From contig NZ_VFIA01000021.1 in assembly GCF_014282275.1 (NCBI RefSeq), forward strand, positions 52,207 through 116,206: DNA of 64,000 bases. The letters are read 5' to 3'. The DNA comes from Spirosoma utsteinense (GTDB taxonomy: Bacteria > Bacteroidota > Bacteroidia > Cytophagales > Spirosomataceae). The position numbers and the translations under genes are program-made. Positions 1 to 8,911 of the stretch are shown here, one piece after another (position 1 is the stretch's first letter; the number at the start of each line of letters is the position of its first letter). The notes below the pieces were generated by a model. It was not told the origin of the DNA, made no database searches, and saw only the letters and a list, made by a program, of their open reading frames with translations.

Positions 1-275
1 GTTTGCGCTTCCCAGATGTATTGCTGCACCAGCTGGGGCGACACGTTGGCCACTACGGCTACTGTATGCGCTAAATACAACAGATTGTCGTCGGTCAGCT
101 CATAGGTGAAGTTGGTATCCTCGCGCGACTCAAGTCCCCAGCGCAGAATCTGGCTGTAGCGGTGGTTATACACTCCGCTGGCCATCTTTAACCGGGGCAG
201 GAAGTTGACGACAGGCGACTTCCGCACTTTGTACAGCGTATCGAGTCCAAATACTTTAATAAGAAGTTTTCGCAT
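1..275 (-). CDS. Partial protein, possibly class I SAM methyltransferase N-terminus
   Basis: The reverse strand opens with ATG at 275 (MRKLLIKVFGLDTLYKVRKS) and stays open to the window edge, giving 91 residues with no stop. It is the last visible gene of the nonulosonate/polysaccharide operon, 131 bases after the flippase stop. The N-terminal style (basic helix, then a short segment around NFTYELTDDN) resembles proteins annotated as class I methyltransferases in Bacteroidota polysaccharide clusters, but the SAM-binding GxGxG motif would lie beyond the window, so the function is inferred from memory only. It could equally be another surface-glycan modifying protein. Confidence 0.5.
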   Translation of the reverse strand, partial: MRKLLIKVFGLDTLYKVRKSPVVNFLPRLKMASGVYNHRYSQILRWGLESREDTNFTYELTDDNLLYLAHTVAVVANVSPQLVQQYIWEAQ

Positions 276-329
276 CAATCAGCCCACATCTTCTGTCGTG
301 GGAGTTTAGTAGAAACAAATAGGTTCGCT

Positions 330-359
330 ATTGGTGATTGGTGATTGGTTGTTGGTGAT
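330..359. repeat. Short heptamer tandem repeat
   Basis: Four near-identical 7-base units (ATTGGTG, ATTGGTG, ATTGGTT, GTTGGTG) lie in the gap between the flippase and the partial gene downstream. The units are simple and intergenic. A similar low-complexity style, rich in GTTGGTGAGT and GATCAGT words, recurs at 34.8-35.0 kb. Likely slippage-prone spacer with no coding content. Confidence 0.7.
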
Positions 360-365
360 CAGTTA

Positions 366-385
366 CCCACAGCTGAAGCTGTGGG
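366..385. terminator. Perfect 9-bp hairpin after the flippase gene
   Basis: CCCACAGCT-GA-AGCTGTGGG is a perfect inverted repeat with a 2-base loop, 22 bases past the flippase stop on the minus strand. It could reduce read-through into the next gene or be a REP-type element. No U-run follows, so intrinsic termination is uncertain. Confidence 0.45.
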
Positions 386-406
386 CTGTGTGGGTTGGTC
401 GATCAT

Positions 407-1975
407 TTAACCGCGTATCTTTTTTGCCCGTTGCCAAACGCTGTTCAGCAGATCGGTCGCGTCGGGTGAAATGTTCAGGACATAGAGCAGGCCCAGAAAA
501 AGGACTGTTATCAGGCTCGAACGAACGATCACATCGCTGCCTGTCTGCCACATCGACCCACTGTAATGGGGCACTTGTTCGCTTAGAAACCAGACCAGCG
601 CAGTTACGACAAGTACGGCCCCGTTCCGCCACGAAAAAGGCTGCATCCGAAAAGCCACCCATACCAGTAAGGTGCGGATAAAGTTGTACGAAAAAGTAGC
701 CAGCACCGCCCCAATAGCTGCTCCGTTGATGCCATACCGTGGCAAGAGGTACCTATTGGCCAGGATCGTGATGATGATTAGACCAATAAAAAGTACCGAG
801 TCCAGCGCATAGAAGCGGGACGTAGATAGAATAAGGCCGTTCACACCCGTTGCCATATCGATGATTTTGCTCAGTCCCAGCCACAAAATAACGAAATAAC
901 CCGCTTCGTAGCCTGCCGGGAGCACAGTAAACAGGCTGGGTAGGTTAACCGCTACGCCTACGAATACCAGACACCCGGCAATAAGCTGGTTGAGACAGCT
1001 CTTTCGGTAAATCATCAGGATATTGGCCCGGTCGTTTACTTTCCACGATTCGGCGATGAGCGTTGCGGCTACTTTGTAAAGCGCCGTGGCCGGTAAGGCA
1101 ATGACAGCCGCAAAGTAAGAAGCCGTGCTGTATACCCCTGTGGCATCCAGACCCAGCGTGTTGCTGATCATGCCCTTGTCGATGGTTACGATGATCTGCG
1201 TCGATAAGGCAGTCGTTAAGCTCAAACTGGCGTACCTGATCAAATCCCGGCGTAGCTGGGGCGTAACCGACAGATACCGTCGATCGAAGAACAGGTTTCC
1301 ATCGCGGACAACACTGGCTACCATCAGCAATGTTGGAATTAGAAAGGCCAGTAACCATACGCCCAGGAATTGATCGAAGGTGAGCCAGCCCAGCCAGTAA
1401 AAACCGCCTACTGCCAGAATCAGAACCCGCTGCACGAACTGTTGCAGCAACGTACCCGTAACCGGGTCGTAGAGTAGCTTGGCGTAGTTGTCGAAGACGG
1501 CGAAATAAACCGTAAACAGGGTCAGTGGCAACAGGAGGTGGTAATATTCGACGAACAGGGGTGACTGCGTGCCATACTGCGCCACTACCCACGGCTTGCC
1601 CAGCCATAGCAGTAATACGCAGAGACCAAAACCGACGAGGGTCGTTACGCTGCTGATGATCAGGTAGCCGTTATGCTGCCGCTCGTTGTTGCGAAAGTAG
1701 GGAAAGTAGCGCCCGCCTGCGTTGTTCAGTCCCAGACTCGAAGCCTGTACCAGCACCTGCGACACGGCAATCAACAGCGCCATCAGTCCAATCTGCGCTT
1801 TGCTGAACAAGTTGGGAAAGAAGACGCCCTGGGTTAAAAAACCTACGCCTACACCCGCATAGGCGTAAATGGAACTCTGTATGGTCTGCCGTTTAATGAT
1901 ACCCACGTACTGAACGAGTAAAAGAGCAAACCTGTCAACGAAAGGCGTCAGCCAGCTCGTTCGTTCACTCTCCAA
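407..1975 (-). CDS. Wzx-type polysaccharide flippase (MATE/MOP-like)
   Basis: A 522-residue, strongly hydrophobic protein with about a dozen predicted membrane segments spaced along its length, as in Wzx/RfbX oligosaccharide flippases. These move lipid-linked sugar units across the inner membrane. The first repeat contains the family-like stretch around residues 40-100 (SIYAYAGVGVGFLTQG, then a segment ending GGRYFPYFRN). It sits downstream of the nonulosonate synthesis genes on the same strand, so it probably exports a glycan carrying that sugar. The ATG at 1975 gives a longer N-terminus than usual; a GTG at 1906 (VGIIKRQT) would give a 499-residue protein starting just before the first membrane helix and is a credible alternative start. 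Confidence 0.85.
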   Translation of the reverse strand: MESERTSWLTPFVDRFALLLVQYVGIIKRQTIQSSIYAYAGVGVGFLTQGVFFPNLFSKAQIGLMALLIAVSQVLVQASSLGLNNAGGRYFPYFRNNERQHNGYLIISSVTTLVGFGLCVLLLWLGKPWVVAQYGTQSPLFVEYYHLLLPLTLFTVYFAVFDNYAKLLYDPVTGTLLQQFVQRVLILAVGGFYWLGWLTFDQFLGVWLLAFLIPTLLMVASVVRDGNLFFDRRYLSVTPQLRRDLIRYASLSLTTALSTQIIVTIDKGMISNTLGLDATGVYSTASYFAAVIALPATALYKVAATLIAESWKVNDRANILMIYRKSCLNQLIAGCLVFVGVAVNLPSLFTVLPAGYEAGYFVILWLGLSKIIDMATGVNGLILSTSRFYALDSVLFIGLIIITILANRYLLPRYGINGAAIGAVLATFSYNFIRTLLVWVAFRMQPFSWRNGAVLVVTALVWFLSEQVPHYSGSMWQTGSDVIVRSSLITVLFLGLLYVLNISPDATDLLNSVWQRAKKIRG

Positions 1976-2132
1976 TTAGGTTTGCTAGCGAATAGATCAA
2001 GTTAGTCTGGCCCTCATGTTTCATGACACTTGGCCGCCAACTGTAGGCATCTACCCGGCTTAGCACCTCAAATTTACGGCTTTCAGGTGAGAACTGCACT
2101 GACCCTTCAGGCACCAGCCGCCCGCTCCGGCT

Positions 2133-3152
2133 TCAGAGGATGTCGAAGCAGGGATCGACATGCGTGCGAATCTGTTCGCGCAGTTGCTCCACACTCAGCC
2201 AGTCGGTGTTGGTAGCGGAGTTGTAGCGGAAACCGGCCTCCAGTCGGCGACCATTAAACGCCTTGATATAGGCCGCTACGTTCCAGCCAGGTGAGGAGGG
2301 GAGAATAATGTAGTAATTGTCCGTTTCGATGGTGTTATTGGCATCGATCTCGGAAATCATTTCTTCGTAGAGCCGTTCGCCGGGTCTGGTGCCAACCAGT
2401 TTGTGCTCGCAGTCGGGGCCAATGGCTTCGGCCACGTCGATCAGGCGATAGGAAGGAAGCTTCGGAACAAAAATCTCTCCACCCCAGGCGTTTTCCAGCG
2501 CGTAGAAAATCAGTTCGATACCCGCTTCGGGCGAGATGCTGAACCGGGTCATTCCGGGGTGGGTAATGGGCAGAATACCGTCTTTCCGTTTTTCCATGAA
2601 AAACGGCACCACAGACCCCCTCGACCCAATCAGGTTACCACAGCGGACGACCGAAAAGCAGGTATCCCGGTCGACGGCCTGGTTATTGGCCGCCATAAAG
2701 AGTTTGTCGGCGCACAGTTTGGTAGCGCCATATAGACTGATGGGAGCTGAGGCTTTGTCGGTAGAAAGGGCTACGACTCGTTTGACCTTGTTGTCGAGAG
2801 CCGCGTTTATGACGTTGTCGGCACCCAGAATATTCGTTTTAATGAACTCCATTGGGTTGTCTTCGGCCGTGGGAGCCTGCTTCAGGGCAGCCGTATGAAT
2901 AATAATGTCGACACCTGCGCAGGCCCGGCGGAGCCGTTCTTTATCCCGGACATCGCCGATGATGAACCGGATCGATGGGTACTGCAATCTGGGGTAAGTC
3001 TGCGCCATATCGAATTGCTTCAACTCATCGCGGGAGTAGACGATTACCCGTTTTACGGCCGGAAAGCGCTGGTAAACCATCTCGACGAATTTTTTGCCAA
3101 AGGAGCCAGTACCGCCCGTAACGAGAATGGATTTGCCGGTTAAGTCAAGCAT
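2133..3152 (-). CDS. pseB: PseB-like UDP-GlcNAc 4,6-dehydratase (inverting)
   Basis: Short-chain dehydrogenase with the Rossmann signature TGGTGSFGK at residues 12-20 and the FlaA1/PseB catalytic set T131, D132, K133, Y141 and K145 (STDKA and YGATK). Length 339 fits PseB (about 330). PseB converts UDP-GlcNAc to a 4-keto-6-deoxy-L-altro sugar, the first step to pseudaminic acid; related CapD/WbjB-type enzymes feed L-FucNAc-type sugars. The ATG at 3152 (MLDLTGKSIL) is chosen over the one at 3173 because the Rossmann strand starts right after it. No PseC, PseG or PseI partner is visible beside it, so its product may go elsewhere in the glycan; the neighbouring genes form the legionaminic route with its own dehydratase, LegB. 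Confidence 0.85.
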   Translation of the reverse strand: MLDLTGKSILVTGGTGSFGKKFVEMVYQRFPAVKRVIVYSRDELKQFDMAQTYPRLQYPSIRFIIGDVRDKERLRRACAGVDIIIHTAALKQAPTAEDNPMEFIKTNILGADNVINAALDNKVKRVVALSTDKASAPISLYGATKLCADKLFMAANNQAVDRDTCFSVVRCGNLIGSRGSVVPFFMEKRKDGILPITHPGMTRFSISPEAGIELIFYALENAWGGEIFVPKLPSYRLIDVAEAIGPDCEHKLVGTRPGERLYEEMISEIDANNTIETDNYYIILPSSPGWNVAAYIKAFNGRRLEAGFRYNSATNTDWLSVEQLREQIRTHVDPCFDIL

Positions 3153-3271
3153 GCATAAGTGGAGAAACGGCACATGTAGGCCTGATCATACAGACGTCTC
3201 AGCCGGTACTTCGTAACGGTTTGCGTAAAATCGGGCAGGTACGGTATAAAAAATGGCCACGAGCCAAGGCC

Positions 3272-3970
3272 TTACTGACCGGGTTTTGGCGATCGGTTCG
3301 CGGCCAGGAATTCGGCAAAAGCCCAGTCGAGCGGGGTGTCCAGATCGACCGAGTCTTCAGCGCTCATGACGTACTTTTTTACTTTGCCGAACTGGCTGAG
3401 CGGCTTTTGCAGGAGCGACGCCGTATTGATTATATAAACGGCTCCGTTGTAGGCGTAAACCGCCGGGCAATCCTGCCGACGGGTAAAGTTGCTTTCCTTC
3501 GACCGGTTCAAATAACCATCACCATTCTCCTCGAAGAGGTTGTAGTAGGGGTTGTTCGCCGATTCTGTTACGGATACCACCATATCAAGACCGTCGGTAT
3601 ACAGCGCCAGAGCTTCCCGCACGTGCTGAGCCGTCCGGAACGGGGAAGTTGGCTGAAGCAACACCAGCGTGTCGTACAGCCGATTCTGCTGCCGGTAAAA
3701 ATCGAGGGCATGCAGCATCACTTCATAACTCCCCGACTGGTCGGTGGCCAGCGAATCGGGCCGTTTGAATGGTACGGACAGGCCATAGGCTTCGGCAGCC
3801 CGGATAATGTCGTCCGCATCGGTAGAGAGGCAGATATCTTCGTCCGGAGCCAGTTCCCGCGCCGTATCGATGGCGTAGTACAACAGCGGCTTCCCCACAA
3901 ACGGCCTGGTGTTCTTGCCCGGTATACCCTTTGAGCCGCCCCGCGCCGTAATCAGGAACAGGGGTTTCAT
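3272..3970 (-). CDS. legF: CMP-legionaminate/acylneuraminate cytidylyltransferase
   Basis: A 232-residue nucleotidyltransferase with the NeuA-family opening ITARGGSKGIPGKN (residues 7-20), the STDADD segment near 49-54 and the LLQPTSPFR motif. It activates a nonulosonic acid as its CMP sugar. The start codon overlaps the stop of the upstream ptmE-type gene by 4 bases, showing translational coupling. Neighbours set the likely substrate as legionaminic acid rather than Neu5Ac, because the cluster has LegB, LegC and a ptmE homologue. The family cannot be split reliably into NeuA, PseF and LegF by eye, so the substrate is an inference. Confidence 0.85.
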   Translation of the reverse strand: MKPLFLITARGGSKGIPGKNTRPFVGKPLLYYAIDTARELAPDEDICLSTDADDIIRAAEAYGLSVPFKRPDSLATDQSGSYEVMLHALDFYRQQNRLYDTLVLLQPTSPFRTAQHVREALALYTDGLDMVVSVTESANNPYYNLFEENGDGYLNRSKESNFTRRQDCPAVYAYNGAVYIINTASLLQKPLSQFGKVKKYVMSAEDSVDLDTPLDWAFAEFLAANRSPKPGQ

Positions 3971-5010
3971 AAGGTGATGTGGTTGATATCGACGCAGGCT
4001 TTCTGGTAATCTTCGTGCCGGCCAATGTCGAGCCAGTAGCCCAGCATGGGAAAATACGTAACGGTATGTCCTTCGGCAATGAGCTTTTCGAGCAGATCCG
4101 TGGCGTTATAGACGCCTTCCGGAATCAGATCGACCATGCTCCGTTTCATCAGGTAAATGCCCGCGTTGATGTAATACGTGTAGGTTGGTTTTTCCTTCAG
4201 CGACCGGATGGCACCCTCGTTGGTTTCGAGAACGGCGTAGGGAATGTTGACCTGATACGGCACCGTCGCCACCGACATATCGGCGTTCTGCTGGCGGAAG
4301 GCTTCGTAGAAATCTTCGAAGTCGATGTTGGTCAGCAGGTCGGAGTTCATCAGCAGAATGGTGTCATTCTGATAATTATCCGTCAGCCGCATCGACCCGA
4401 TGGTGCCCAGCGGTTCATCTTCGCGGGTATACTGAATGCTTATCCCTTTGGCCGATCCGTCACCAAAATAGTCTTCCAGCTGCTCGCCCAGGTAGCGCGT
4501 GGTAATGTGAATGTGGTTGATACCGTAGCGCGTGAGCCGGTCAACGTTATGTTCGATAATCGGCTTGTCGCCAACTTTCAGCAGCGGTTTGGGTGTGTCG
4601 CGCGTGAGGGGCATGAGCCGTTCGCCCTTGCCGCCCGCCATAATAACGGCATCGACCGGCAACAGCGCTTTCGTCTTGGCCAGGTTGACAATGCGGATGA
4701 TACGTCCGTCGTCGTCCAGCTCCGGAATCAGCTGTAGCAGCTGCGCCCGAAAGCGCCGGATGGTTTCGGTATTGTATTCGTTTTGCCGCAGGAACCGGAA
4801 GTTCGGGTTCATAAACTGGCTCACCGGTTCGCTGATGGGTTTTCCGTCGATCAACCCCCGCCGGATGTCGCCGTCGGTGAGCGTGCCAAACAGTCTGCCG
4901 GTGTCGTCGGTCACGAAAAGCGTGAGGTACTGCCCAAGGCTGCTGATCTGCTCCAGCGCGCGGGCAACGGGTACATCCTGCCGGACGATATGTTTACTGT
5001 AGTCTGCCAC
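3967..5010 (-). CDS. ptmE: CBS-domain sugar nucleotidyltransferase, PtmE type
   Basis: Residues 1-115 form a pair of CBS domains (TDGDIRRGL at 45-53 is typical). Residues 120-347 form a nucleotidyltransferase domain with GGKGERLMPLT at 126-136 and an acceptor loop near MNSDLL. This fusion is that of Campylobacter PtmE, the glucosamine-1-phosphate guanylyltransferase that makes GDP-GlcN for legionaminic acid. It overlaps legG upstream by 17 bases and legF downstream by 4. The CBS pair suggests control by a nucleotide, which is family knowledge and not shown here. The sugar and nucleotide preference is inferred from the fusion and context. Confidence 0.82.
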   Translation of the reverse strand: MADYSKHIVRQDVPVARALEQISSLGQYLTLFVTDDTGRLFGTLTDGDIRRGLIDGKPISEPVSQFMNPNFRFLRQNEYNTETIRRFRAQLLQLIPELDDDGRIIRIVNLAKTKALLPVDAVIMAGGKGERLMPLTRDTPKPLLKVGDKPIIEHNVDRLTRYGINHIHITTRYLGEQLEDYFGDGSAKGISIQYTREDEPLGTIGSMRLTDNYQNDTILLMNSDLLTNIDFEDFYEAFRQQNADMSVATVPYQVNIPYAVLETNEGAIRSLKEKPTYTYYINAGIYLMKRSMVDLIPEGVYNATDLLEKLIAEGHTVTYFPMLGYWLDIGRHEDYQKACVDINHITL

Positions 5011-6106
5011 GAACCTGTTTTAGAATAGAAACGATTTGTTGGGCGGTGGTGCCGTTGCCGTACGCATCGATGGGAGCGAGGGCTTCGGCCGTTTCGATAC
5101 GCTGCACCGCTTCCAGAATACGATCGGTCTGGACCGGGCAGTTGATGATGTTGGGCGTTAAGAGCCGCCCTTCCTGCCGACTGCCCAGGTTGATCACGTA
5201 TTTCGGAAAAAAGCTGGCCTCGACAAACCCGCTCGACGTATTGCCCAGCATAAACCGGCAGTATTTCATGCACGAAAGGTAGCCGATTGTGCCGAATGAT
5301 TCGATACCCACCGCGTTCGGGTGCCGGTCGATGAACGCCAGCAGCTGCTCCCGCACGTAGTTGCCCATGGTATCGGCGTTGGGCATGGTGATGATCAGCT
5401 GGTAGTCCGGCAGTTGGTCCAGCGCACCGATGAGTTCCGCTACGTGAGCCTTGTTCTTTTCGAATGAAACCGTCTCGGGGTGAAACGTGATCAGGATCGA
5501 TGGGTGGTCGAGGTCGATGGCAAATTTCCCGAAGAACTCGACTTTGGTTAGCAATGTCAGGTGCCGGAGATTATCGATGCTGAGCGCGCCTACATTGTAC
5601 ACGTTCTCTGCCGAGCCGGTCAGTTCGAACACCCGCGCTTTGTAGGCGTCGGTGGTTGTGAAATGGTAGGTCGACATGACCGTGATCGCGTGCCGAAACG
5701 CGTTGTCGATAGCGCCCAGCGTGGTTTCGCCCCCGTGGATATGCGCGATGGGAATGTTGAACGGCACGGCGCTGGCCACGGCGGCAAACATCTCGAACCG
5801 GTCGCCCAGGCACAGCACAAGGTCGTAGCTTTCGGTCGGCCACAGCCCCGAAAACGCCTGCATGACGCTGCCCATGGTGTGACTAATGTCGGCCGGGGTG
5901 TCGCCTGCGGGGACCGCGTCAATCCGGTGCGTTACCGAAAAGCCGTTCGCCACGATCTGGTCGACGGTATGGCCGTGGCGGGCCGACAGGTGCGTACCAA
6001 AGGCGATGACGCCGAGATCGAAAAGCGAATCGTCTGCTAGGGCCGTCAGCAGTGGGTAATAGATGCTGTAGTCGGCCCGGGAGCTGGTTAAAACGCCGAT
6101 TTTCAT
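4994..6106 (-). CDS. legG: NeuC/LegG-type hydrolysing sugar-nucleotide 2-epimerase
   Basis: A 370-residue GT-B-fold epimerase of the WecB/NeuC family, with the N-terminal SSRADYSIYYPLL motif (8-20), GDRFE after LVLCLG, and HIHGGETTLGAIDNAFRHA in the middle. The enzyme removes the nucleotide and inverts C2 of the diacetamido sugar, giving the free 6-carbon precursor of legionaminic acid. It overlaps legI by 4 bases and ptmE by 17 in the same operon. The conserved HGGE and late NTSSGF segments are present, and the length is normal. NeuC (UDP-GlcNAc, sialic acid route) is the alternative, but LegB and LegC alongside favour LegG. Confidence 0.87.
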   Translation of the reverse strand: MKIGVLTSSRADYSIYYPLLTALADDSLFDLGVIAFGTHLSARHGHTVDQIVANGFSVTHRIDAVPAGDTPADISHTMGSVMQAFSGLWPTESYDLVLCLGDRFEMFAAVASAVPFNIPIAHIHGGETTLGAIDNAFRHAITVMSTYHFTTTDAYKARVFELTGSAENVYNVGALSIDNLRHLTLLTKVEFFGKFAIDLDHPSILITFHPETVSFEKNKAHVAELIGALDQLPDYQLIITMPNADTMGNYVREQLLAFIDRHPNAVGIESFGTIGYLSCMKYCRFMLGNTSSGFVEASFFPKYVINLGSRQEGRLLTPNIINCPVQTDRILEAVQRIETAEALAPIDAYGNGTTAQQIVSILKQVRGRLQ

Positions 6107-7125
6107 GCCAGATCCTCCCAGCGTAAGAGGTGATCGGGCATGACATCGACGGCCAGAGTCCGGCCCGTGACGCTATCCAGGAGCATGGGCGAAATACCGC
6201 TGCCGGGGCGTTTCATCACCAGATCGGCTTCGGTCAGTACGTGCCCCGTTGCCAGTGGCCGGGCGAGGTGAATACTCTTCCGGGCAACGGCTATGTTCTT
6301 CTGTTCCGATGGAGTAGGCTGTTTCACGCTATCACCCAGCGCTAGTTCAATGTTTCGGATGGCTCGGACCATGTGTGTCAGCTCATCCGGTTCGAGGGAT
6401 GCCAGATGGTCGGGGCCTTCCAGCGACCGGTTCAGCGTGAAATGTTTTTCAATCACCGTAGCGCCGAGGGCAACGGCCGCAATGGGTACTTCGATGCCGG
6501 ACGTATGGTCGGAGTAGCCAACGGCCACGCCAAACGTTTCGCCGATGGTATGCATGGCACGCAGGTTAACATCCTGGAACGGCGAGGGATAATCGGTGTT
6601 GCAGTGCAGTACGGTAATGTTTTCGCGGGCAGTACCGGCTTTGATCAGGACATCCAGCATGGCTGAAATGTCGTCCATCGTGGCCATACCCGTTGAGGCA
6701 ATGACCTGCTTATTATAGCTCCCGATCTTGCGGAGGTAGGGCAGGTTGGTGATTTCACCGGATGGAATCTTGAAAATGTCGATGCCCAGACCCGCCAGAA
6801 AGTTGAGACTTTCAAGATCGAAAGCGGTAGACAAAAACTGTATGTTCCGCAGCTGGCAGTGCGCCATCAGCTCCAAATGATCGGTCGGGCTCAGTTCCAG
6901 CTTTTTCAGCATGGCATACTGGGAGTTGTCCGTCTCGCCGGGCATGTTGTTCACCTGGTAGTCGGCTTTTTTGGCCGACGTACTCACGAGCTTCTCGGTT
7001 TTGAACGTCTGGAACTTGACGATATCGGCCCCCGCTTCGGCCGCTATGTCGATCAGCTGCTTGGCGAGGTCGATATCGCCGTTATGATTGACGCCGGCTT
7101 CGGCGATGATCAGTGTCTTACTCAT
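6103..7125 (-). CDS. legI: Legionaminate/N-acetylneuraminate synthase (NeuB family)
   Basis: A 340-residue NeuB-family protein: TIM-barrel domain with EAGVNHNGDIDLAKQLI near residues 9-25 and KFQTFK at 38-43, followed by a C-terminal SAF (antifreeze-like) domain from about residue 280. It condenses phosphoenolpyruvate with the free 2,4-diacetamido hexose to make the nine-carbon acid. The start overlaps the neuD/legH-type gene by 4 bases, and the stop overlaps legG by 4. SDHTSGIEVP and the EKHFTLNR stretch are typical catalytic-barrel segments. This is the only synthase in the window, so one nonulosonic acid is expected from the cluster. Confidence 0.9.
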   Translation of the reverse strand: MSKTLIIAEAGVNHNGDIDLAKQLIDIAAEAGADIVKFQTFKTEKLVSTSAKKADYQVNNMPGETDNSQYAMLKKLELSPTDHLELMAHCQLRNIQFLSTAFDLESLNFLAGLGIDIFKIPSGEITNLPYLRKIGSYNKQVIASTGMATMDDISAMLDVLIKAGTARENITVLHCNTDYPSPFQDVNLRAMHTIGETFGVAVGYSDHTSGIEVPIAAVALGATVIEKHFTLNRSLEGPDHLASLEPDELTHMVRAIRNIELALGDSVKQPTPSEQKNIAVARKSIHLARPLATGHVLTEADLVMKRPGSGISPMLLDSVTGRTLAVDVMPDHLLRWEDLA

Positions 7126-7769
7126 GCTACTCGTTTTTTCAGAACTGCCGGGTTACCCGCATACAGCCCTCCTTCCTCGGAATTGGTCAGCAGCACGGCC
7201 CCCGCGCCAATCAGCCCGTTTGGGGCTACGTGGACGCCATGGGACAGTATGGCACGGCTACCCACAAAGCAATGGTCGCCCACCAGACAGTCGCCGTTGA
7301 CGACGGCCCCCGTCGATACGTGGCAGTGGTCGCCAATCCGGGCGTCGTGCTCGATCAGGGATCCCGTATTGATGATGCAATTGACACCGATCTGCGCCCC
7401 CGCATTCACAAACGCCTGGTGATGGATAACCGTGCCCTCGCCAATCAGCGCCCGGTGGGACACGTAGGCCGTGGGTGAAATCACCGTGGTCAACGTACCG
7501 CCCAGGCTTTTGATCAAGTGATAGAGTCGGGTGCGTACGGCGCTGGACCGGATCTGGCCCACCGTGACCAGAAAATACCGGTACTCCCGCGCCAGGGCTT
7601 CAATGTCGTCATCGGTAGCGACGACGGCATAACCGGATTGGGTCGTACCCAGCTTCTCCCGCGTATCGACAATTCCGGCAATACTGAACTGGCCGGACGC
7701 TTCCACCACATCGATCACCGATTTGCAGTGCCCACCGCCCCCTACCAGTATCAGTTGTTCCTTGCTCAT
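7122..7769 (-). CDS. Hexapeptide-repeat sugar acetyltransferase (NeuD/PglD/LegH type)
   Basis: A 215-residue protein with an N-terminal nucleotide-sugar binding fold (LVGGGGHCKSVIDVV at residues 7-21) and a C-terminal left-handed beta-helix of hexapeptide repeats from about residue 95 (IGEGTVIHH, IGDHCHVS, VGDHCFVG). PglD and NeuD-family enzymes acetylate the 4-amino group of a UDP- or GDP-linked amino sugar. In this operon it follows the aminotransferase (4-base overlap), so it is the natural candidate for 4-N-acetylation before hydrolysis by LegG. The catalytic His of the family probably lies in the helix; I did not assign it. Confidence 0.85.
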   Translation of the reverse strand: MSKEQLILVGGGGHCKSVIDVVEASGQFSIAGIVDTREKLGTTQSGYAVVATDDDIEALAREYRYFLVTVGQIRSSAVRTRLYHLIKSLGGTLTTVISPTAYVSHRALIGEGTVIHHQAFVNAGAQIGVNCIINTGSLIEHDARIGDHCHVSTGAVVNGDCLVGDHCFVGSRAILSHGVHVAPNGLIGAGAVLLTNSEEGGLYAGNPAVLKKRVA

Positions 7770-8911
7770 GTCAGCCGTACACTGCTGGGAATGTTCACAA
7801 GACGATCTTCAATGTACTGTGCATTCGTGCTGTCGTCGTGCAGGCAGTGGCTCAGCATGGGCAGCTTGGTCAGCAACGTCCAGGCCGGGCGGGTCATGAT
7901 GCCTTTGCTGTTCGTATACGCTAAAAACTCGTCGCGCTCCTGTCGGTCGTTCAGCAAGACGGCGTTTAGCCAGAAGTTGGACTGGCTATCGGCGGGCTGT
8001 TGAATAAATTGATACGGAGTTGTCTGGAAAAATGCCTGATAGAACCCGGCCAGCTGCTGCTTGTTGGCAATGAACCCGTCGAGCTGCTCCATCTGGGCGC
8101 AGGCCATGGCCGCGTTCAGGTTCGGTAGCCGGTAGTTATAGCCCGTCTGGTCGTGGTTGAACTCCCATTTGTGCGGCACCTTGGCCTGGGTCGTCAGGTG
8201 TTTACCCAGTTTACCCAGCTGCTCGTCATTGGTGACGACCATGCCGCCCCCGCCACAGGTAATGGTTTTGTTGCCGTTGAAGCTGTAGGTGCCCAGCAGC
8301 CCGAACGTGCCGGTTTGTTTGCCCTGGTACGTACTACCCAGCGATTCGGCGGCATCTTCCACGACGGCAATATGGTGGGTCGTGCAGATCTGAACGATAG
8401 CCTCGATCCGGGCCGGATGCCCAAATGTATGCATCGGCACACAGGCGCTCACGCGCTTCCCGCTGGCGATGTGGTAACAACTCCCGTTCCTGATTTCGGT
8501 TTGGCTGTCCAGAAAAGCGGATAACTTCTCGGGGCTGAGGCTGAGTGTATTAAGGTCGATGTCGATGAAACAGGGTTCCGCGCCGGTATAGGCAATGGCG
8601 TTGCTGGTAGCCACGAACGAGAGCGGCTGGGTCAGCACCAGGTCGTCGCGCTCAACTCCCGCTAGTACCAGCGCGATGTGCAGCGCGGCCGTACCATTTA
8701 CGGTGGCGATGGCGTAGGGCGCCCCGGTGTACTCCCGGATCTGCTCTTCGAACCGATCGACGTACCGGCCTACCGACGAGACGAACGTGGAGTCTATAGC
8801 GTCGTTGACATACGCCTTCTCATTGCCTGTGAAGCGGGGCTCGTGCAGGGGAATAAAACCGTCGGTTTCGCCGAAGGTGTCGCGTACGAACTGAACGAAC
8901 CGGTCAAACAT
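7766..8911 (-). CDS. legC: LegC-type PLP-dependent sugar aminotransferase
   Basis: A 381-residue DegT/DnrJ/EryC1 aminotransferase. The PLP lysine is K215 in FNGNKTITCGGGG and the cofactor aspartate is D186 in VVEDAAES. The opening (IPLHEPRFTGNEKAYVNDAI, then FVSSVGRYVDRFE) is typical of the LegC subfamily. It adds the 4-amino group to the 4-keto sugar made by LegB, using glutamate as donor. The start lies 8 bases inside legB and the stop overlaps the acetyltransferase by 4. All landmarks and the length are normal. Confidence 0.9.
   Translation of the reverse strand: MFDRFVQFVRDTFGETDGFIPLHEPRFTGNEKAYVNDAIDSTFVSSVGRYVDRFEEQIREYTGAPYAIATVNGTAALHIALVLAGVERDDLVLTQPLSFVATSNAIAYTGAEPCFIDIDLNTLSLSPEKLSAFLDSQTEIRNGSCYHIASGKRVSACVPMHTFGHPARIEAIVQICTTHHIAVVEDAAESLGSTYQGKQTGTFGLLGTYSFNGNKTITCGGGGMVVTNDEQLGKLGKHLTTQAKVPHKWEFNHDQTGYNYRLPNLNAAMACAQMEQLDGFIANKQQLAGFYQAFFQTTPYQFIQQPADSQSNFWLNAVLLNDRQERDEFLAYTNSKGIMTRPAWTLLTKLPMLSHCLHDDSTNAQYIEDRLVNIPSSVRLT

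Noticed and set aside
407..1975. Several long frames on the opposite strand and other frames across the leg operon and metH
   Set aside because: They overlap well-supported genes completely and lack domain landmarks; they reflect high-GC shadow frames.
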